DNA of 64,000 nucleotides from Epiperipatus broadwayi. Its lineage: Eukaryota; Onychophora; Udeonychophora; Euonychophora; Peripatidae. Positions 13,889 through 29,690 of this stretch are shown piece by piece; positions within the stretch are counted from its first letter, which is position 1, and the number at the start of each line of letters is the position of its first letter. Position numbers and translations under genes: made by a program. Under the pieces are notes generated by a model. It worked only from the letters and a program-made list of their open reading frames with translations. It was not told the DNA's origin and did no database searches. The stretch covers positions 124,001-188,000 of the forward strand of contig JAQFVV010006834.1 of the NCBI GenBank assembly GCA_028023455.1. Direction: 5' to 3'.

Positions 13889-15880
13889 AACATAATTTTA
13901 ATTGAAGAAGAATTGTAAACAAGGCAGAATGTCAGGGACAATCAACCCATTCTACTGCAAGTGGTGGACAACTCAGCCTGGAAGAAAATTGGTAATATTT
14001 CTTAAATGCAGGGTTCTATGAATCTATTTTAAAAACTTATAATAATTAAATGAAGCTTGCTATAATGAATGTTCATTAATTCTTTAACCGCCTCTTACGA
14101 GGCCTCTCGTTGACATCTGACATCACTCTAATTCTGCTAGTTTTAATGGTAAAATATTCGTTTGACAGTTATTGATTAGGTTTTTAAAAGTTCTGTAAGA
14201 AGGTGCCCTCTTCCGAATTATTTTACAAGTAAAAAATAAAAAAAAAATGCATTTAAAACTAAACAAAGAAAGAAGTTGGTCGGTGATTGGCTGTCAGCCA
14301 GCTCTCAGCTGAAAAAAGCATTCTGATTGGCTGGAAAGAACAAAGAAACCGCCTGATCATAGAAAATAAAGAAAAACACTGAGATTTTTATTTCAAACAT
14401 AATTTAAGAATATTAAAAGTATATATTGAGTAATTAGAAATTATTTTTAGAGAGAATACTAAAAAAACAAAATTATTTTCGAAAAATATTGAAGATTTTA
14501 GTAAAAATATTTAAGATTTAGCAAAAAGAAATCTTTACTTTTCCATAACGTAAAATTGAAAAAAAGCATTTGCGTCAGCACTTTTTTGTTTAGACATTCG
14601 CTTTAAATTTGCCAAAATTGAATATATTTTTTATAATAAATAAATAGCAATTTATTTTTGAAAGAACTTTCATTCTCTTTCATAACCTGAAAAATTAGTA
14701 ATATACTTTTTATAAACGTATCTGAGTTGAATTTAATATTATAGACGAATACGTTTTAACAATAGGCTTTGTCTTCAGTTTGTGAGTTGGCCAATTAAAA
14801 GATTTGATTTTTACCTCATACAACCAATAATATAATTAGCGGTTTAAGGATTAAATTACAAATTCTCAATTACTTAAAATTATTTTAATTGTAAAATCTC
14901 TAAATGGAAACTGTAACATTTATGCCTATAAATATATCTTTTTAATTCTTTTTCCTGTAAATGTAGTTCATTATTATTTTAACTTTTCTATAATCTATGA
15001 CCATGCCATTTTTCTATTCTGATTATTTTATTTTATTTCTAAATTTACAATCACATATATGATATGCCATTATTTTAAAGCAGAGAATTATTAATTTAAG
15101 AAATTTTTGGGAAAGACAATTAGAAGCTCTCCAGTGTAAAGGTTTCATTGCATTTTAGCTGATATAACTTTATGTTTTAAAATCTATTGCAAGAGATAAC
15201 AACAGATCACTATGCCTTATTGTTATCTATATTTAATTGCTAAGCCAACTAATATATGAGATCACTGAATTAAGTTCAGGGTCATATAGTTTCTTTGGTT
15301 AAAGAGATGAGTTTGAAGACATGTAGGTGTCTGAAGATTTGGATCTTTTTATTAATATTTAAGAGTTAGATAAATGCTTGGCTTGAGTTCATATTTTGAA
15401 TATAATGTCCTAGCTTCTAACTGATGACAGCCATAGCTCGAAACCTGGTCTGGGGATGGGGACCATCAAAGATAAAGACTTCAGGTAATTTCTCTTGTAT
15501 CATTTATCATAAAAAAAAATGGTTTAGAGCTATTAGCAGGCTCTTTATATATTAATATGTATTAGTATGTTATTACAGTTTTTGATTTAGTACTATATCT
15601 GTTAGTCAGATAACATTCAGCGATGATCACACAGGAATATTTGCAAATGTTGATGAAATTTATCATATTTTTGAAAAGTATTTATTTTTGATAGATTTCT
15701 TCATGCTGACAGGGGAGGGTGTTGTGTTTCATCTATTTGACCAATTTCTGTTTTTGTAATTTGTAGTTCATAGCTACTGTTGAAAGTCTTTTTTTATATA
15801 TATTGATGAAATTTAGTCGTTGTTATCTATATTTAATTACTTAATATGCATTAGTCTGTTATTAAGGTTTGAGAATTATA
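13885..15880 (-). repeat. Right arm of the long inverted repeat (partner 3900-4925)
   Basis: Reverse-complement matches to the left arm are collinear (see the left-arm entry). Diagnostic blocks are ACAAGGCAGAATGTC (about 13920), CTATAATCTATGACCATG (about 14990) and GTTATTAAGGTTTG (about 15860). The arm is interrupted by the transposon at 14082-14849 and by unmatched sequence around 15240-15540. The two arms differ at many positions, so they are old dispersed copies rather than a recent inversion. Confidence 0.75.
14082..14849. mobile_element. Non-autonomous DNA transposon, 768 bp, 8-bp target duplication
   Basis: The inverted repeat partner at 4690-4705 shows the uninterrupted site, so the insertion limits can be read directly. 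The element begins CTTTAACCGCC and ends AGCGGTTTAAGG, giving imperfect inverted ends of about 11 bp. It is flanked by ATTAATT (14075-14081) on the left and ATTAAATT (14850-14857) on the right; the empty site has a single ATTAAATT. An 8-bp duplication fits hAT- or P-type transposases, but the ends do not let me choose. There is no open frame of transposase size. It has CpG-containing, less AT-rich ends and two GATTGGCTG (CCAAT-box-like) motifs at 14285 and 14325. Confidence 0.8.
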
Positions 15881-16520
15881 GCTATACATTTTTAGGTCTT
15901 TAACATATATTTATGTTTTAGAATAAGTACATATTTTGTTGTTCATTATAATAGAAAATACTTTTTCTTTTGCAATTGGCAATGTCTATAAATGAAAAGT
16001 ACACTTTTTTCTAAAAGAATGGGGAATATCTTTTGTTTAATGATCTGCTTTTTGACTCTTTTGTTTCTAAATGATTTGCAAAACTCTTTGTTGTTATATT
16101 TAATTTTTCCCAGGCATAGTTTGACAGAAATTTACTAAGTAATTATTGTTGTAATGATTTCTTATCACCACATTATTTATAAGCTCACACATACATAAAC
16201 ATACATTCACACATATATCTATTTATTATTATCTTTGAAATGTGTATGTATAAACGGTTGTTTCTTGGAATAAATTTAAGTTACAATTTTACTCTTGAAA
16301 TTAAATTAATTTCTATTGCGGAGAAACTTATTTCTTATAGCATTGTCACGATGCTTTAAAATAAAAATATTAAATAAATAGCATAAATTCCTATTATATA
16401 AGTTATATGAAATCATTATGTTATATATTTATATGTACAACTATTAAACAAAAATATTTCTTCCTCATATAAAGAGTTGGAGATTAAAGAAGGCATAGAC
16501 AAGACACTTCAATAAATAAT

Positions 16521-16523
<3 letters not shown>
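15881..16523. other. AT-rich stretch without recognisable gene
   Basis: No repeat or coding signal that I can support; a short (CA)-rich patch lies near 16190-16215. Confidence 0.5.
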
Positions 16524-16557
<34 letters not shown>

Positions 16558-16583
16558 ATATATATATATATATATAGAAGGTT

Positions 16584-16618
<35 letters not shown>
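16524..16618. repeat. Compound (TA)n tract containing an inverted LTR terminus
   Basis: TA repeats at 16524-16576 and 16586-16618 are separated by GAAGGTTACA (16577-16586), which is the exact reverse complement of TGTAACCTTC, the first bases of the LTR beginning at 16619. The result is a palindrome with the (TA)n in its loop (16577-16628). Confidence 0.85.
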
Positions 16619-16621
<3 letters not shown>

Positions 16622-17957
16622 AACCTTCTTCTTCCTCCTCCCAAGCTACATTTCCACCTTCCACACACACACAACCTGCATAGTAGATGGCCTCTGAATT
16701 GATGGCTAGGTGATAAATTATTATTAAATGCCAGAGCGCCAAATTGCAACTCTAAGGTAAACATTATATTTTTACTTCAATATTGGCTAATAATTAATTT
16801 AATTATTGACATCAATATTTGATGAATGGGTAAATAAATAAAGTCCCTAAAGAATAAACACTGAGAGTGATATAAATGAATAGTAATAATAACTTCATAA
16901 TTTGTGATATTTATTAGAGGGGAGGAGAATCTCATCTCAACTCCCCAATATACACTAAATTTCTCAGCTCTCCCCCATCGATCTCACACAAAATCACAAT
17001 TAAAATTTAATTAAACTTAAATCATTTCCTAGTCCATCATCATCATCATTAAAGTCCATATCTCTACCATGCTATCAATCACAGTCTGGTTTTGTTAATA
17101 TTAAAAATTAATAATTATAAACTTCTCTGATTTACTCTCAGATTAATCCCCCCTTCGCCAACTCTCTTCTACTCTATGATCATCTTATCTCAGGGCTTTG
17201 AAAAAGCAAAACTTACTAATAATAAATTATTTGTGATTTATAAATATTCTCCCAGTGATTACAGTTATAATCGATCTCGGCTTAGGCTAATGAAGCCAAT
17301 ATCCGCTTTCTCTATTTTCGAATACTTAAGTAAAAATTCAATCATAAATATTTGCTTGTAAAATAACTTAAAAATTTTGAGAATTTAAAATTTTGACTAA
17401 TAACGTTCAACTGGTAAGGTATTTGAATACTGCAGATGGATAAAGGATTTTATGCCCTCCACTGCTTTCAATATCAGATGACAACCGTATTGCATATAGT
17501 AACTTTATTATTACTAAATTCATCTATCTCAAATCCACATATATATTTTTTGAGTTTGCAGGGTTCCTGTTTAGTCAATGTACTGTAAGAAGTTAATGTA
17601 TTAAAAATCAATATTCTCCCTAAATAATTTTTTTTTAAAACAAAAATAAGTTTTTTTTTCTCTTTTTAATTTGACAATGAATGCGTTATAGGAATGTCTT
17701 AAGAACTTTTATTATAACGCAATTATAAGTAATCAAATACAACAAATTCAAATATTATTGCAACGATGTATGCTTTATGATTGTGATTATATTTGGATTT
17801 CTGGAATTTGTAGGATCCATAAAACACTGAAACACAGACAAGGCTTTCATTTAAAATTATTAAGTTTTATTAACAGTAATAATTATAAAACGTATTTACA
17901 TAATTTACACATCTCCGTAGGTCTTCCTTTTCTCTAGTAGCAACAAAATGTAAAATT
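16619..17957 (-). repeat. 3' LTR of element A (minimum extent)
   Basis: 16619-16735 matches 27646-27768, and 16739-17957 matches 35975-37003, all in the same orientation. The plus-strand left end is TGTAACC, so the minus-strand LTR ends GGTTACA, immediately followed by (TA)n. Homology to other copies is lost at 17957 only because the other copy stops at 37003; the true LTR is longer. A tentative inner limit is 21572, where the minus strand would read AAGAAGGGG (polypurine tract) then TGATTTGAAAC. Confidence 0.75.
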
Positions 17958-21600
<3,643 letters not shown>

Positions 21601-21717
21601 AAATTTAAATAAGCTATCTACTATTCTTGATGGATACAAATAAATTATGTGGGTATTACATACAGTGGAATGATCTTTACAATTGCATTATACTTTACTT
21701 TTTAGGTGTGATGGACT

Positions 21718-22581
21718 TTAAACTTTTTGCATTGTAAGAATGTCGAGTTTGTTCTGGGTTGAGAGGAGGAAGACATGTTCTCCTATCTTTTTACTTAATT
21801 GATAGGGGCCTTCATATAAGTTAAAATAATTTCTGAAGTTATGTTTTTTGAGGATTGCTGATGTGAGGCATTTTAACAAGTGCATAATTGTGTACTTTGA
21901 AACGATGTGGACTATTTTTGGAGAATTTGATCCGTTTATCACCGATATTTCTTAAATTAATTCTAGCATTCTGTTGGTTATCCCCTGGATTTATGTCCTC
22001 TTTAATCACAGGTAATTGAGTTTTTATAAGAAGTGGCTCCAGTTTCCCAAAGGGCAACTGGATTGGAGGGAATTTATTGGACTCATTGATTGTAATATAA
22101 TATACTGTATGATGTGGGACAGTTAATTTACTCATTGCTGGTGGTTTTGGTCTAAATAAGCCTAAATAACCTACCCAACCACCTAATCACTCACTGACAT
22201 AAATTAAGTTGCATATTTCTAATGGAAATTATAATGTGCTTCTCATTATTCCTTCAAATCCATCCTCTCCAAGTGTCGGAAATGAAAGCAGTTGCACGGT
22301 CACTCAAGATTGAATCTGCCACTAAAGTAATCTGAAAACTATCCATGCACCTAATTACATTTCTAACATCAACTTTAGGAACTTGGTATGCATAAACATA
22401 CTTGCTAAAATGTCATACATCACCAGTATAAATTTTTGGCAATTGAAAGATGAAAGTGGATCATAAAAGTCAGTAGCTAACAGTTCATTTGATTTGCTAG
22501 GCAAAATTGGCTGTAAAATCCCAGCATATGATCGATTACAGTATTTAGTTTTTAAACACACTTCACATGATTTAAGTCTGT

Positions 22582-22676
<95 letters not shown>

Positions 22677-22885
22677 GTCATTTTGTCCCAAATGAAGTAT
22701 TGTTTTAAAATATATTTGATTTTGTTTTTCCCATAGTGTCCATACTGACAGTGGACATACTGAATTAATTTATCTACCGTACAAGAGGGGGGGAGGGAGA
22801 CGACTCTCCAAGATATGTCATCCTGTTTATCTAATTTCTTTAATAAGATATTATTAATCAGTTTATAATTATTTCTACCTCTCAC
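21718..22885 (-). pseudogene. Element A integrase, broken and split by (TA)n
   Basis: From high to low coordinates: the zinc-binding N-terminal domain around 22680-22830 (VHCQYGHYGKNK, then KQYFIWDKM), a (TA)n tract, the start of the catalytic core (CLKTKYCNRS near 22550, ATDFYDPLSS near 22460 with the first catalytic Asp), then NESNKFPPIQLPFGKLEP (about 22070) and the C-terminal LYEGPYQLSKKIG segment (about 21790-21830) typical of gypsy integrases. The enzyme would insert element cDNA into the genome. Several frame changes and the microsatellite make it non-functional. Confidence 0.85.
22582..22673. repeat. (TA)n microsatellite interrupting the integrase frame
   Basis: Alternating TA with one irregularity near 22606. 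It lies between the zinc-binding domain and the catalytic core of the element A integrase, with coding homology on both sides. Confidence 0.95.
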
Positions 22886-22944
22886 TGTAAATTAATTTTC
22901 CTGATCTTATTTATCTTGACTAGATAAAACATGTCTAATTTTTG

Positions 22945-24330
22945 TTAAATAATTGAATTGTGATTGCAAATTAGCCATCTCCTTGTAATCTTTAGGATTG
23001 ATTCTTCCAATAATTGGTCGATATTATTGATAATTATAATACCAGTATATGGGTTCATATAGCTAGATTTTACTGAATGCCTACTTAACATGTCTGCAAT
23101 AATATTATTTTCTCCGTCACAATATACACGATAATAAAATTTCTGGAGATAGAGGCTACATCTAATCAGCCTTTTATTGCTCAGACGAATTTTATTTAAA
23201 AATTGTAGGCTGCAATGATTAGGTAAATCCATTACCTCTGATCATATCAAGATTTGCTTTATTTTATGGAACCCCCACAATACAGCATGACTGCCTTTTC
23301 AGTCATTATGAAGTTAATTTCAGCCCTCCTTATGTGTCAGCTTAGAAAATATAATACTTGTGTGTATTCCTAAGTCATTTATTTGATATAGTACCACCCC
23401 CATTCCAAATCCTCTGCTCTCAGTTTGTAAATAAAATTTCTGTTTAAAGTTTGGATAAATTTAAATAACACACTTTAAGAAAGTATGTTTAATTTTATCA
23501 AACTCAGTGTCATGTTCTGAGGTCCACCTCTTTATTTCATTATTTTTACGTAACACAGAGAGATGTACAATATTGAATGCTACATTTTAATAAAATTTAT
23601 AGTAGTATTTGACTAATCCTAAAAAAATGAACAAAACAGTTTACATGTTCTGGCAAGGGGAAAATTTTGAATAGCTCCTTTGATCCTGTCACTACTGATG
23701 AAAAGACTGACAAACATAACTTCTCTAGCAGCATGTGTACATTTATCTAAGTTAATTGTAATATTATTTGCAGCACTTTCTTATAAATCTAACTCAAGTT
23801 GCTGCAGATGGTCAACCAATTTTTTTGATGTCATAACTATATTGTCTACTTACTTAATTAAAAGATCCCTCAGTGGTTTAGTGAAGTTGATGTTTAGAAA
23901 TCTGATCAAGCCAGCACCACTATTTACTAAACCAAATGACATCCTCTGTGAGATATAGGATTGACCCTTATAATGGAATGCCATATTTTTTGATCATTAG
24001 CATTAAGTGGTACTTACCAATAGCTGGATATTAGATCAAAGATTGAAAAGATGCTTTTCCCTTGGAATTTAATGAATAATTCATTGGCAGACTGGTTGAA
24101 CATGTGCACATCTACTCACATCCTAATAGTTCCATGTTTTTTAACAACTACCAATGGGTTAATGAATGAGAAGAAATTTACTTAATTATTTACCATTCCA
24201 CCATTTTATTGATTTGATCTTGTACCTCTGTCTGATACTGATGTGGGATTGAATAAGACCATTGTTGAAATGATTCATTAGATTTTAATTTAATTCAATA
24301 CACATACCCTCTCATTATGTCAGGCACTTT
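22945..24330 (-). pseudogene. Element A reverse transcriptase and RNase H, broken
   Basis: The minus-strand frame near 23060-23180 contains RLIRCSLYLQKFYYRVYC followed by ENNIIADMLSRH, the standard end of a gypsy RNase H domain. Upstream in the element (about 23690-23960) the RT core reads FGLVNSGAG, then a degraded YVDD box that is now stop-V-D-N (23841-23852), then IVMTSKKLVDHLQQLEL and NNITINLDKCT. The catalytic box is destroyed. Further RT homology extends to about 24.3 kb but is heavily shifted. Confidence 0.8.
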
Positions 24331-24689
24331 TTAGAAAACACACTTATACAAGACCAGCAATTGATATAGTGGCTCATGTACTTGCTGCCTATTGTACATG
24401 GTCTAATTTACGATTTCATATTTATGTCAATTACCACCTCCTGTATGCACATTAATTGACCTGAAAGATTAGTTATATTTGTACAAATGAGCATGCCTCA
24501 TTCTGGCATTTATATTTTTTCTTTTGATAATCAAGTAAGCACTTGTTTAAATTCATAAAGTCTGAGCCAATTATTGCTTCATGAATTAAATCAGGCATCA
24601 TTAAGAAGACAAGTTCAAAATCAGTTTTATTAATTTTTAAAGTTAAATAAACTTGTTTGTTATCTTAGCTTAGTTTCTTTTCATTAGCA

Positions 24690-24860
24690 AGTGTAACATG
24701 TATTTGCTTTAGTAGACAATGTAGAATGGTTAGATATAGTCTATTAATTTTTAAATAAACTTTTTCCTATAAAATGGAATCTTGGCTTCCTGAGTCAATT
24801 AAAATTTTATTAAAAATTCCTGCCACTGATGATATAATGATTGGACAAATATAAAGAATG
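24690..24860 (-). pseudogene. Element A retroviral-type aspartic protease remnant
   Basis: A short minus-strand frame reads GIFNKILIDSGSQDSIL, with the DSG catalytic triad intact, followed by a stop and then a KVYLKIN-like segment. It sits between gag and RT as expected for a Ty3/gypsy pol. Only the active-site region is recognisable. Confidence 0.7.
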
Positions 24861-24949
24861 GGAGAATGAGTTTATTTGATTTTCTTTTAAATAGTCCATA
24901 TCAAAATTAATTGTCTTAAGCTGTCACATCACCTCATCCCTTTTATATT

Positions 24950-27200
24950 GATTATAAAAACCCCAGTGTGAGGAATTCTCCAATGAGATCCTCTCTAGTT
25001 TAATGCACTCATTTTACATGCACTGCAATTAATAATTTTGGGAGTGGTTAGTCTACCACTTATAGAGGGATGATTGACCTCTCATCTTTTGACTCTACTT
25101 GGTGGCCTACTTATATGAGTGTTTTTTCCAATGTAAGGACTAGGACTCAGCCTTGCACAATACCTGGAGACCCTATGACTATGCTGTTATTGTACAGCTG
25201 AAAAATATACATTATTAGATGATTGATAAACTTTTCTAAATATCTCACTCTATTGTCAGGGCCTCTTTCATTCATCTGTAAAGATTCTAATACTTCAGAT
25301 ACTTATTCTATAGTGTGGTGGTTAGTTGCTATTAATAATTGCTATATATGGTGAGGCAAATTGTGTTTTATAATGGTGACTATCTGGGAATATATAGTGG
25401 AAATGCAGTTAATATTTTTAGTTTTACCACATGACTGTGAAAAAATTGTGTATAACTGCCTTTTTGGATGATGTAATTCTCTTGTGATATTTTAAATCTA
25501 GAAAATGTCCTGTCTATCCTCTACCAAGAAACTAGCTAGTATAAGATATCTATAATACCCAGAGGTCTGTGGATTTTTTTGAATAGTGAATGTCATCAGT
25601 TCCTTGCTGTTCCACATAAATGATTACTAGCAATAGATAGTTTTGTCTCCATCTATTAGTTCACAGAGTGCAAACAATTATTTGACACTCTGTATATATT
25701 CTAACAGAAATTCTAGGTGTTCTTCCTTATAAGTTTTAATTTTTAAAAACTTAGTCACCATTAAACTATTGCTACTTTCATCCAGCCTATCTTCATTATT
25801 TTATTTTTGTTATATTTACCCTCTGACACCCTTGGGACGTTTACATTAATGATTAGCCTATATGGACTATTACCTATTGGACTAGTGTGTTTTAAGTTAG
25901 TCTCTTGATTGGGCATATCGTTCTGAAATTGACTATTCTTTACAAAATTTATATCTCCATATTTTTCTATTTGTAGGTCCTGGATTTCTTGATTCAAAAT
26001 TCTGACTCTATTGTCTTCATGGGGCTTGTTGATAATGTTATTAATAAATTCTTTTTGCTCAAGCTTAATTTTATCTAAGTGACTGATGAACATAGGGTTC
26101 AATTCCATTTTTGTCAAAAGATTCAGCTAACTTTTAAGCTGCTTTCACTAAATTTTCTCACAATTTCTTCAAATCTCTCACTAAAGACCAAGTAAAACTT
26201 TTCACCTTCCCTACTTCTATTTCAGACTTTTTTATATATTCTACTTACTCTCACTTGAACACTTGCAAACTAAAATGTAATTGAGACTGAATAGTATTGT
26301 CTGTTTGATTGGCCTGCTCCTGGGCAAACTTTGTATAGCTCTCAATATCTACTTTGCAACCTATCTGAGTTTTATTGGTTCTCTTAAATATTGCATCTAT
26401 ATCTGCCTTGAACTGATCTATTATATGATTCGAATAAACTGCAATATTTTTCAGCTTGTGATCCATGCATATAATGTTTTACTAACTTTACATTCATTTC
26501 TGCCACTTTCATTTCTAGGCTAGCTAACTTACATTCTGCTTTTTTCCGATGCTCTTGGACATAAATATCTAATTTTTTAAATCATATTTCTAAATAAGTC
26601 ATAATATGTTGCTTAATTTGCATTAATTTTAACTCTATTTCTTTCACAATTTCTATTTTAAGCTGATCTTTTGAAAGATCTATTTTCATTTCTAGTAATT
26701 CTCTCATTACTTCCATTTGATTTTTTTAATTTTTCACTTGCCTCTCAGTCTTCTAGGGTATTATTTTTCATAATATTAAACAAAGACTTTGGGACATACA
26801 TTGTTCTCAAGTTCATTAATCCTAATTTTTCATTTTGAACTTCAATTCTGTTCTCTAGTTTACTGATATGAATAGCTTGATTATGAATTTTATTTCATAG
26901 CTGATCACTCTGAATAGCCAATTGATTTTTTAATTCCTTATTTTGAATTATGATAGTATTTGTAGCTGATTTATTAATTCATTAATTTGGATAGCTTGCT
27001 GATCTTTTAATTCATTATTTTGAATGGTATTTTATTTTCTAGCTGATTACTTTGGATATCTACCAGATTAATTTGAATAGCTTGTTTATTAATTTCCTCT
27101 TTTAATTCAGTATTTTGAAGCTGAATACCTGCTATATCTCCTTCTACATGGGAAAGCTAAGGTTCAACATACAGTTATTTGTAACATTGCTATTATAATA
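24950..27200 (-). pseudogene. Element A gag-like protein with a long coiled-coil N-terminal part
   Basis: On the minus strand the N-terminal part (about 27.2 to 26.25 kb) is a broken series of I/L-x-N/Q-x-L heptad-like repeats, for example the frame at 26251-26466 and QAIQI-type segments at 26.9-27.1 kb. The frame at 25761-26117 follows. Around 25270-25380 a HHTIE.VSEVLESL segment matches YTIDEVFEILESL in element B's gag (58.45 kb), so this is a conserved region. A C-x2-C pair (NCSACKMS) is at about 25.03 kb. Stops break it throughout. Confidence 0.7.
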
Positions 27201-27625
27201 ATACAACTCCAATGATATTTCATCTTGGGTCCCTCTCATATCAGTTTTTGCTGATTTATATCCATTTTTAAATTCTAAATACATCTCTTGCCACCTCCAT
27301 CAATCAACTATCAAGATACTTCTAACAACCTACACATTGATCATCCCAGTCAGCACCAAAACTATCAATGTTAAATTATTTATTACATGCCAATGTCAAT
27401 GTTTGGGCATCCAGAAATCCAAATCATTTATTATTAATGAAGTGTTAAATATGTTTATTTATTTTTTTATTTTAAATGTGAAGTAATTCTCCATTTCTCT
27501 TACTTAAAACAATTATACACTGAAACTCATAATATCATAATGTAATGAATGTTAAAATAAGTTGCTGGCACACATAAGTCCAATACCCAGCCTTTATATA
27601 GTACTACACACCCACTATTATTTGT

Positions 27626-27643
27626 GACCCACATTGGGCACCA
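27626..27643 (-). promoter_or_regulatory. Primer binding site of element A (tRNA-Lys type)
   Basis: The minus strand reads TGGTGCCCAATGTGGGTC, two bases after the LTR end GGTTACA. Compared with the known lysine-tRNA (CTT) primer site TGGCGCCCAACGTGGGGC it differs at three of 18 positions, two of them C-to-T. Confidence 0.85.
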
Positions 27644-27645
27644 TA

Positions 27646-27768
27646 TGTAACCTTTTTCTTCCTCATCCCAAGCTATGTTCCACCATCTGCACACACACAA
27701 CATACATAGAAGGTGCCTTGGAATTGATGGTAATGGGATAACATATTATTAAATGCCAGGATACTGTA
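27646..27768 (-). repeat. 5' LTR of element A, inner fragment
   Basis: Matches 16619-16735. Homology stops at AAATGCCAG; the next LTR bases resume at 35975. Confidence 0.85.
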
Positions 27769-28184
27769 ATGGTCAAGTTTGTAAATTTGCGTATCATAAT
27801 TCACAATCCAAGCAAAAGATACCAAAGCTAATCAGACTAAGATTGTGACATCCCGAGTGTGACTGCACTTCAACTCATAAGCCAGTACTCCAAAACTCAA
27901 GACCCTACAAATGACCACCATTGAAATTACATGTAGCATACTCTTTTATTCGCAGCCAACATAGGTCAGGGAGAAACAATGACACTCATAATTAAAATTA
28001 CTAATTGATCGCATCTAATGAATAACTAACTTATTGGAGACTTATATAATGCATAGATTCTATAAACATATAATCAGTAATTAGAATTGGATTCAATAAT
28101 GAGACTGGGAGTGGACTTGGTTACTTTACTAAAGTTTTATTTCTCCAATAAATCAGAATTTAAACCAAATATATATATATAACA

Positions 28185-29252
28185 ACATTTGATTCTATAA
28201 ACATTTCTTCAGTGATTAAAGCATTGGATTATCAATGTATAGATCCAGGATATTGTCATATTTTAAAGAATATTTATAAAAATGCAACAGCAACAATTAT
28301 ATTACATAATGATACTGGAAAAATCAACATTGAGAAAAGTGTAAGTCAAGGTGACTCCATATCTCCAAAACTTTTTACAGCAGTGCTGCAAGAAGTATTT
28401 TGTGGATTAAAATGGGAAACTAAAGGAGTGAAAGTAAATGGAGAATATTTAAGTCATTTATATTTTGCAGATGATGTAGTTGTTTTTGCAAATAATGCTT
28501 CAGAGCTGCAGGACATGTTGCAGGAGTTAGCAGATGAAAGTAGAAAAGTAGGACTAAAGATAAATGTTAAAAAGACTAAAGTAATGTTTAATCGATTTGC
28601 TCAAAATATGAAAATAAAGATTGACTATGAAGAATTAGAAGAAGTTAACAGTTACAAATACCTTGGTAAGATTATTAATACACATGGAAACATAATGGAG
28701 GAAATTAATCATAGAATTAAACTTGGTTGGAGTGCTTTTGGTAGAAATAACTTGATACTAAAAGGAAATATGCCTATGTGTTTGAAAAAAAAGGTTTTTA
28801 ATAAATGTGTTTTGCCAGTTCTTACTTATGGATCTGAGACTTGGACACTTAATAGAATAGCAATACAGAGACTTCAGACCACTCAAAGAAGTATGGAGAG
28901 ATGCATGTTGGGAATAACAAGAAGGGATCAAAAACACAATGTATGGGTAAGACAACAAACAGGTGTTACTGACCTTATTGAAAAAGTTAAAAGATTGAAA
29001 TGGAGTTGTGCTGGACATATTGCTAGAAGAAATGATAATAGATGGACAATTGAAATTTTAAACTGGATTACAAAAGATTGTAAAAGACCCATGAAGAGAC
29101 CACATGTGAGATGGATGGATGAAATAAGAAAATGTGCAGGGGTGTTGTGGAGAAGAGAAGCTAAAGATCAGAGAAGATGGATTAAACATGGAGAGACCTT
29201 CATCCTGCAGTGGATTGATAATGATTGATAATGATGATGATGATGATATACA
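28185..29252 (+). CDS. RTE-type LINE fragment: reverse transcriptase from motif A to C-terminus, open reading frame
   Basis: The frame is open from 28185 to the TGA at 29226-29228, about 347 codons, without an authentic start: it begins inside RT motif A (TFDSI, 28185-28199), immediately after an ATATATATAT tract, so this is a 5'-truncated insertion. Visible motifs are VSQGDSISPKLF (motif B), YFADDVVVFA (motif C with both Asp), GLKINVKKTK, and the C-terminal tail with CVLPVLTYGSETWTL, CAGHIARR and a final DQRRWIKHGE segment typical of RTE elements in insects and other invertebrates. After the stop a short (GAT)n run (29229-29250) fits the microsatellite-like 3' ends of RTE elements. The endonuclease and RT fingers are missing, so no activity is expected. 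Confidence 0.9.
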
Positions 29253-29254
29253 AG

Positions 29255-29690
29255 TGAAAATGCACATAGGCATTTAATGACTGAAGACTGTTTATGTATG
29301 ATCTCCAGACAGATTCATTTATAAGGTATTAAAACAATTAATTAGCATGTTTAAATAAGATGAATGTAACAGGTATTCATCTTAAAATTTTTATGACAGT
29401 CATAGATTGTTTTTGCTGAGTTACAATTTGAATACAAATATTTATATGAATTTATATAACCATGTAAATGCACACAGGCATTTAAATAAATAACTTATCA
29501 CAATGGCATGTCTATAGTGAAACATATGCCAACTCCTTTTAATGTGTGGCTGAATACCAGTAATTAAACTAAACCTTTGTTAACACTTACAGTGTACATT
29601 TCTCATATGTTTTATATTTATTCATTTAGCCTAAAATCAGCTACAATAAATTAGGTTGACTGAGCTTTTAAGAATATGTCAGACAATTGC
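29255..29690. other. Flank of the RTE fragment with a short repeated motif
   Basis: AAATGCACATAGGCATTTAA near 29261 recurs as AAATGCACACAGGCATTTAA near 29466. Otherwise no feature. Confidence 0.5.

Noticed and set aside
23680-23958. 92-codon plus-strand frame
   Set aside because: It is the antisense of the element A reverse transcriptase, which has recognisable motifs on the minus strand.
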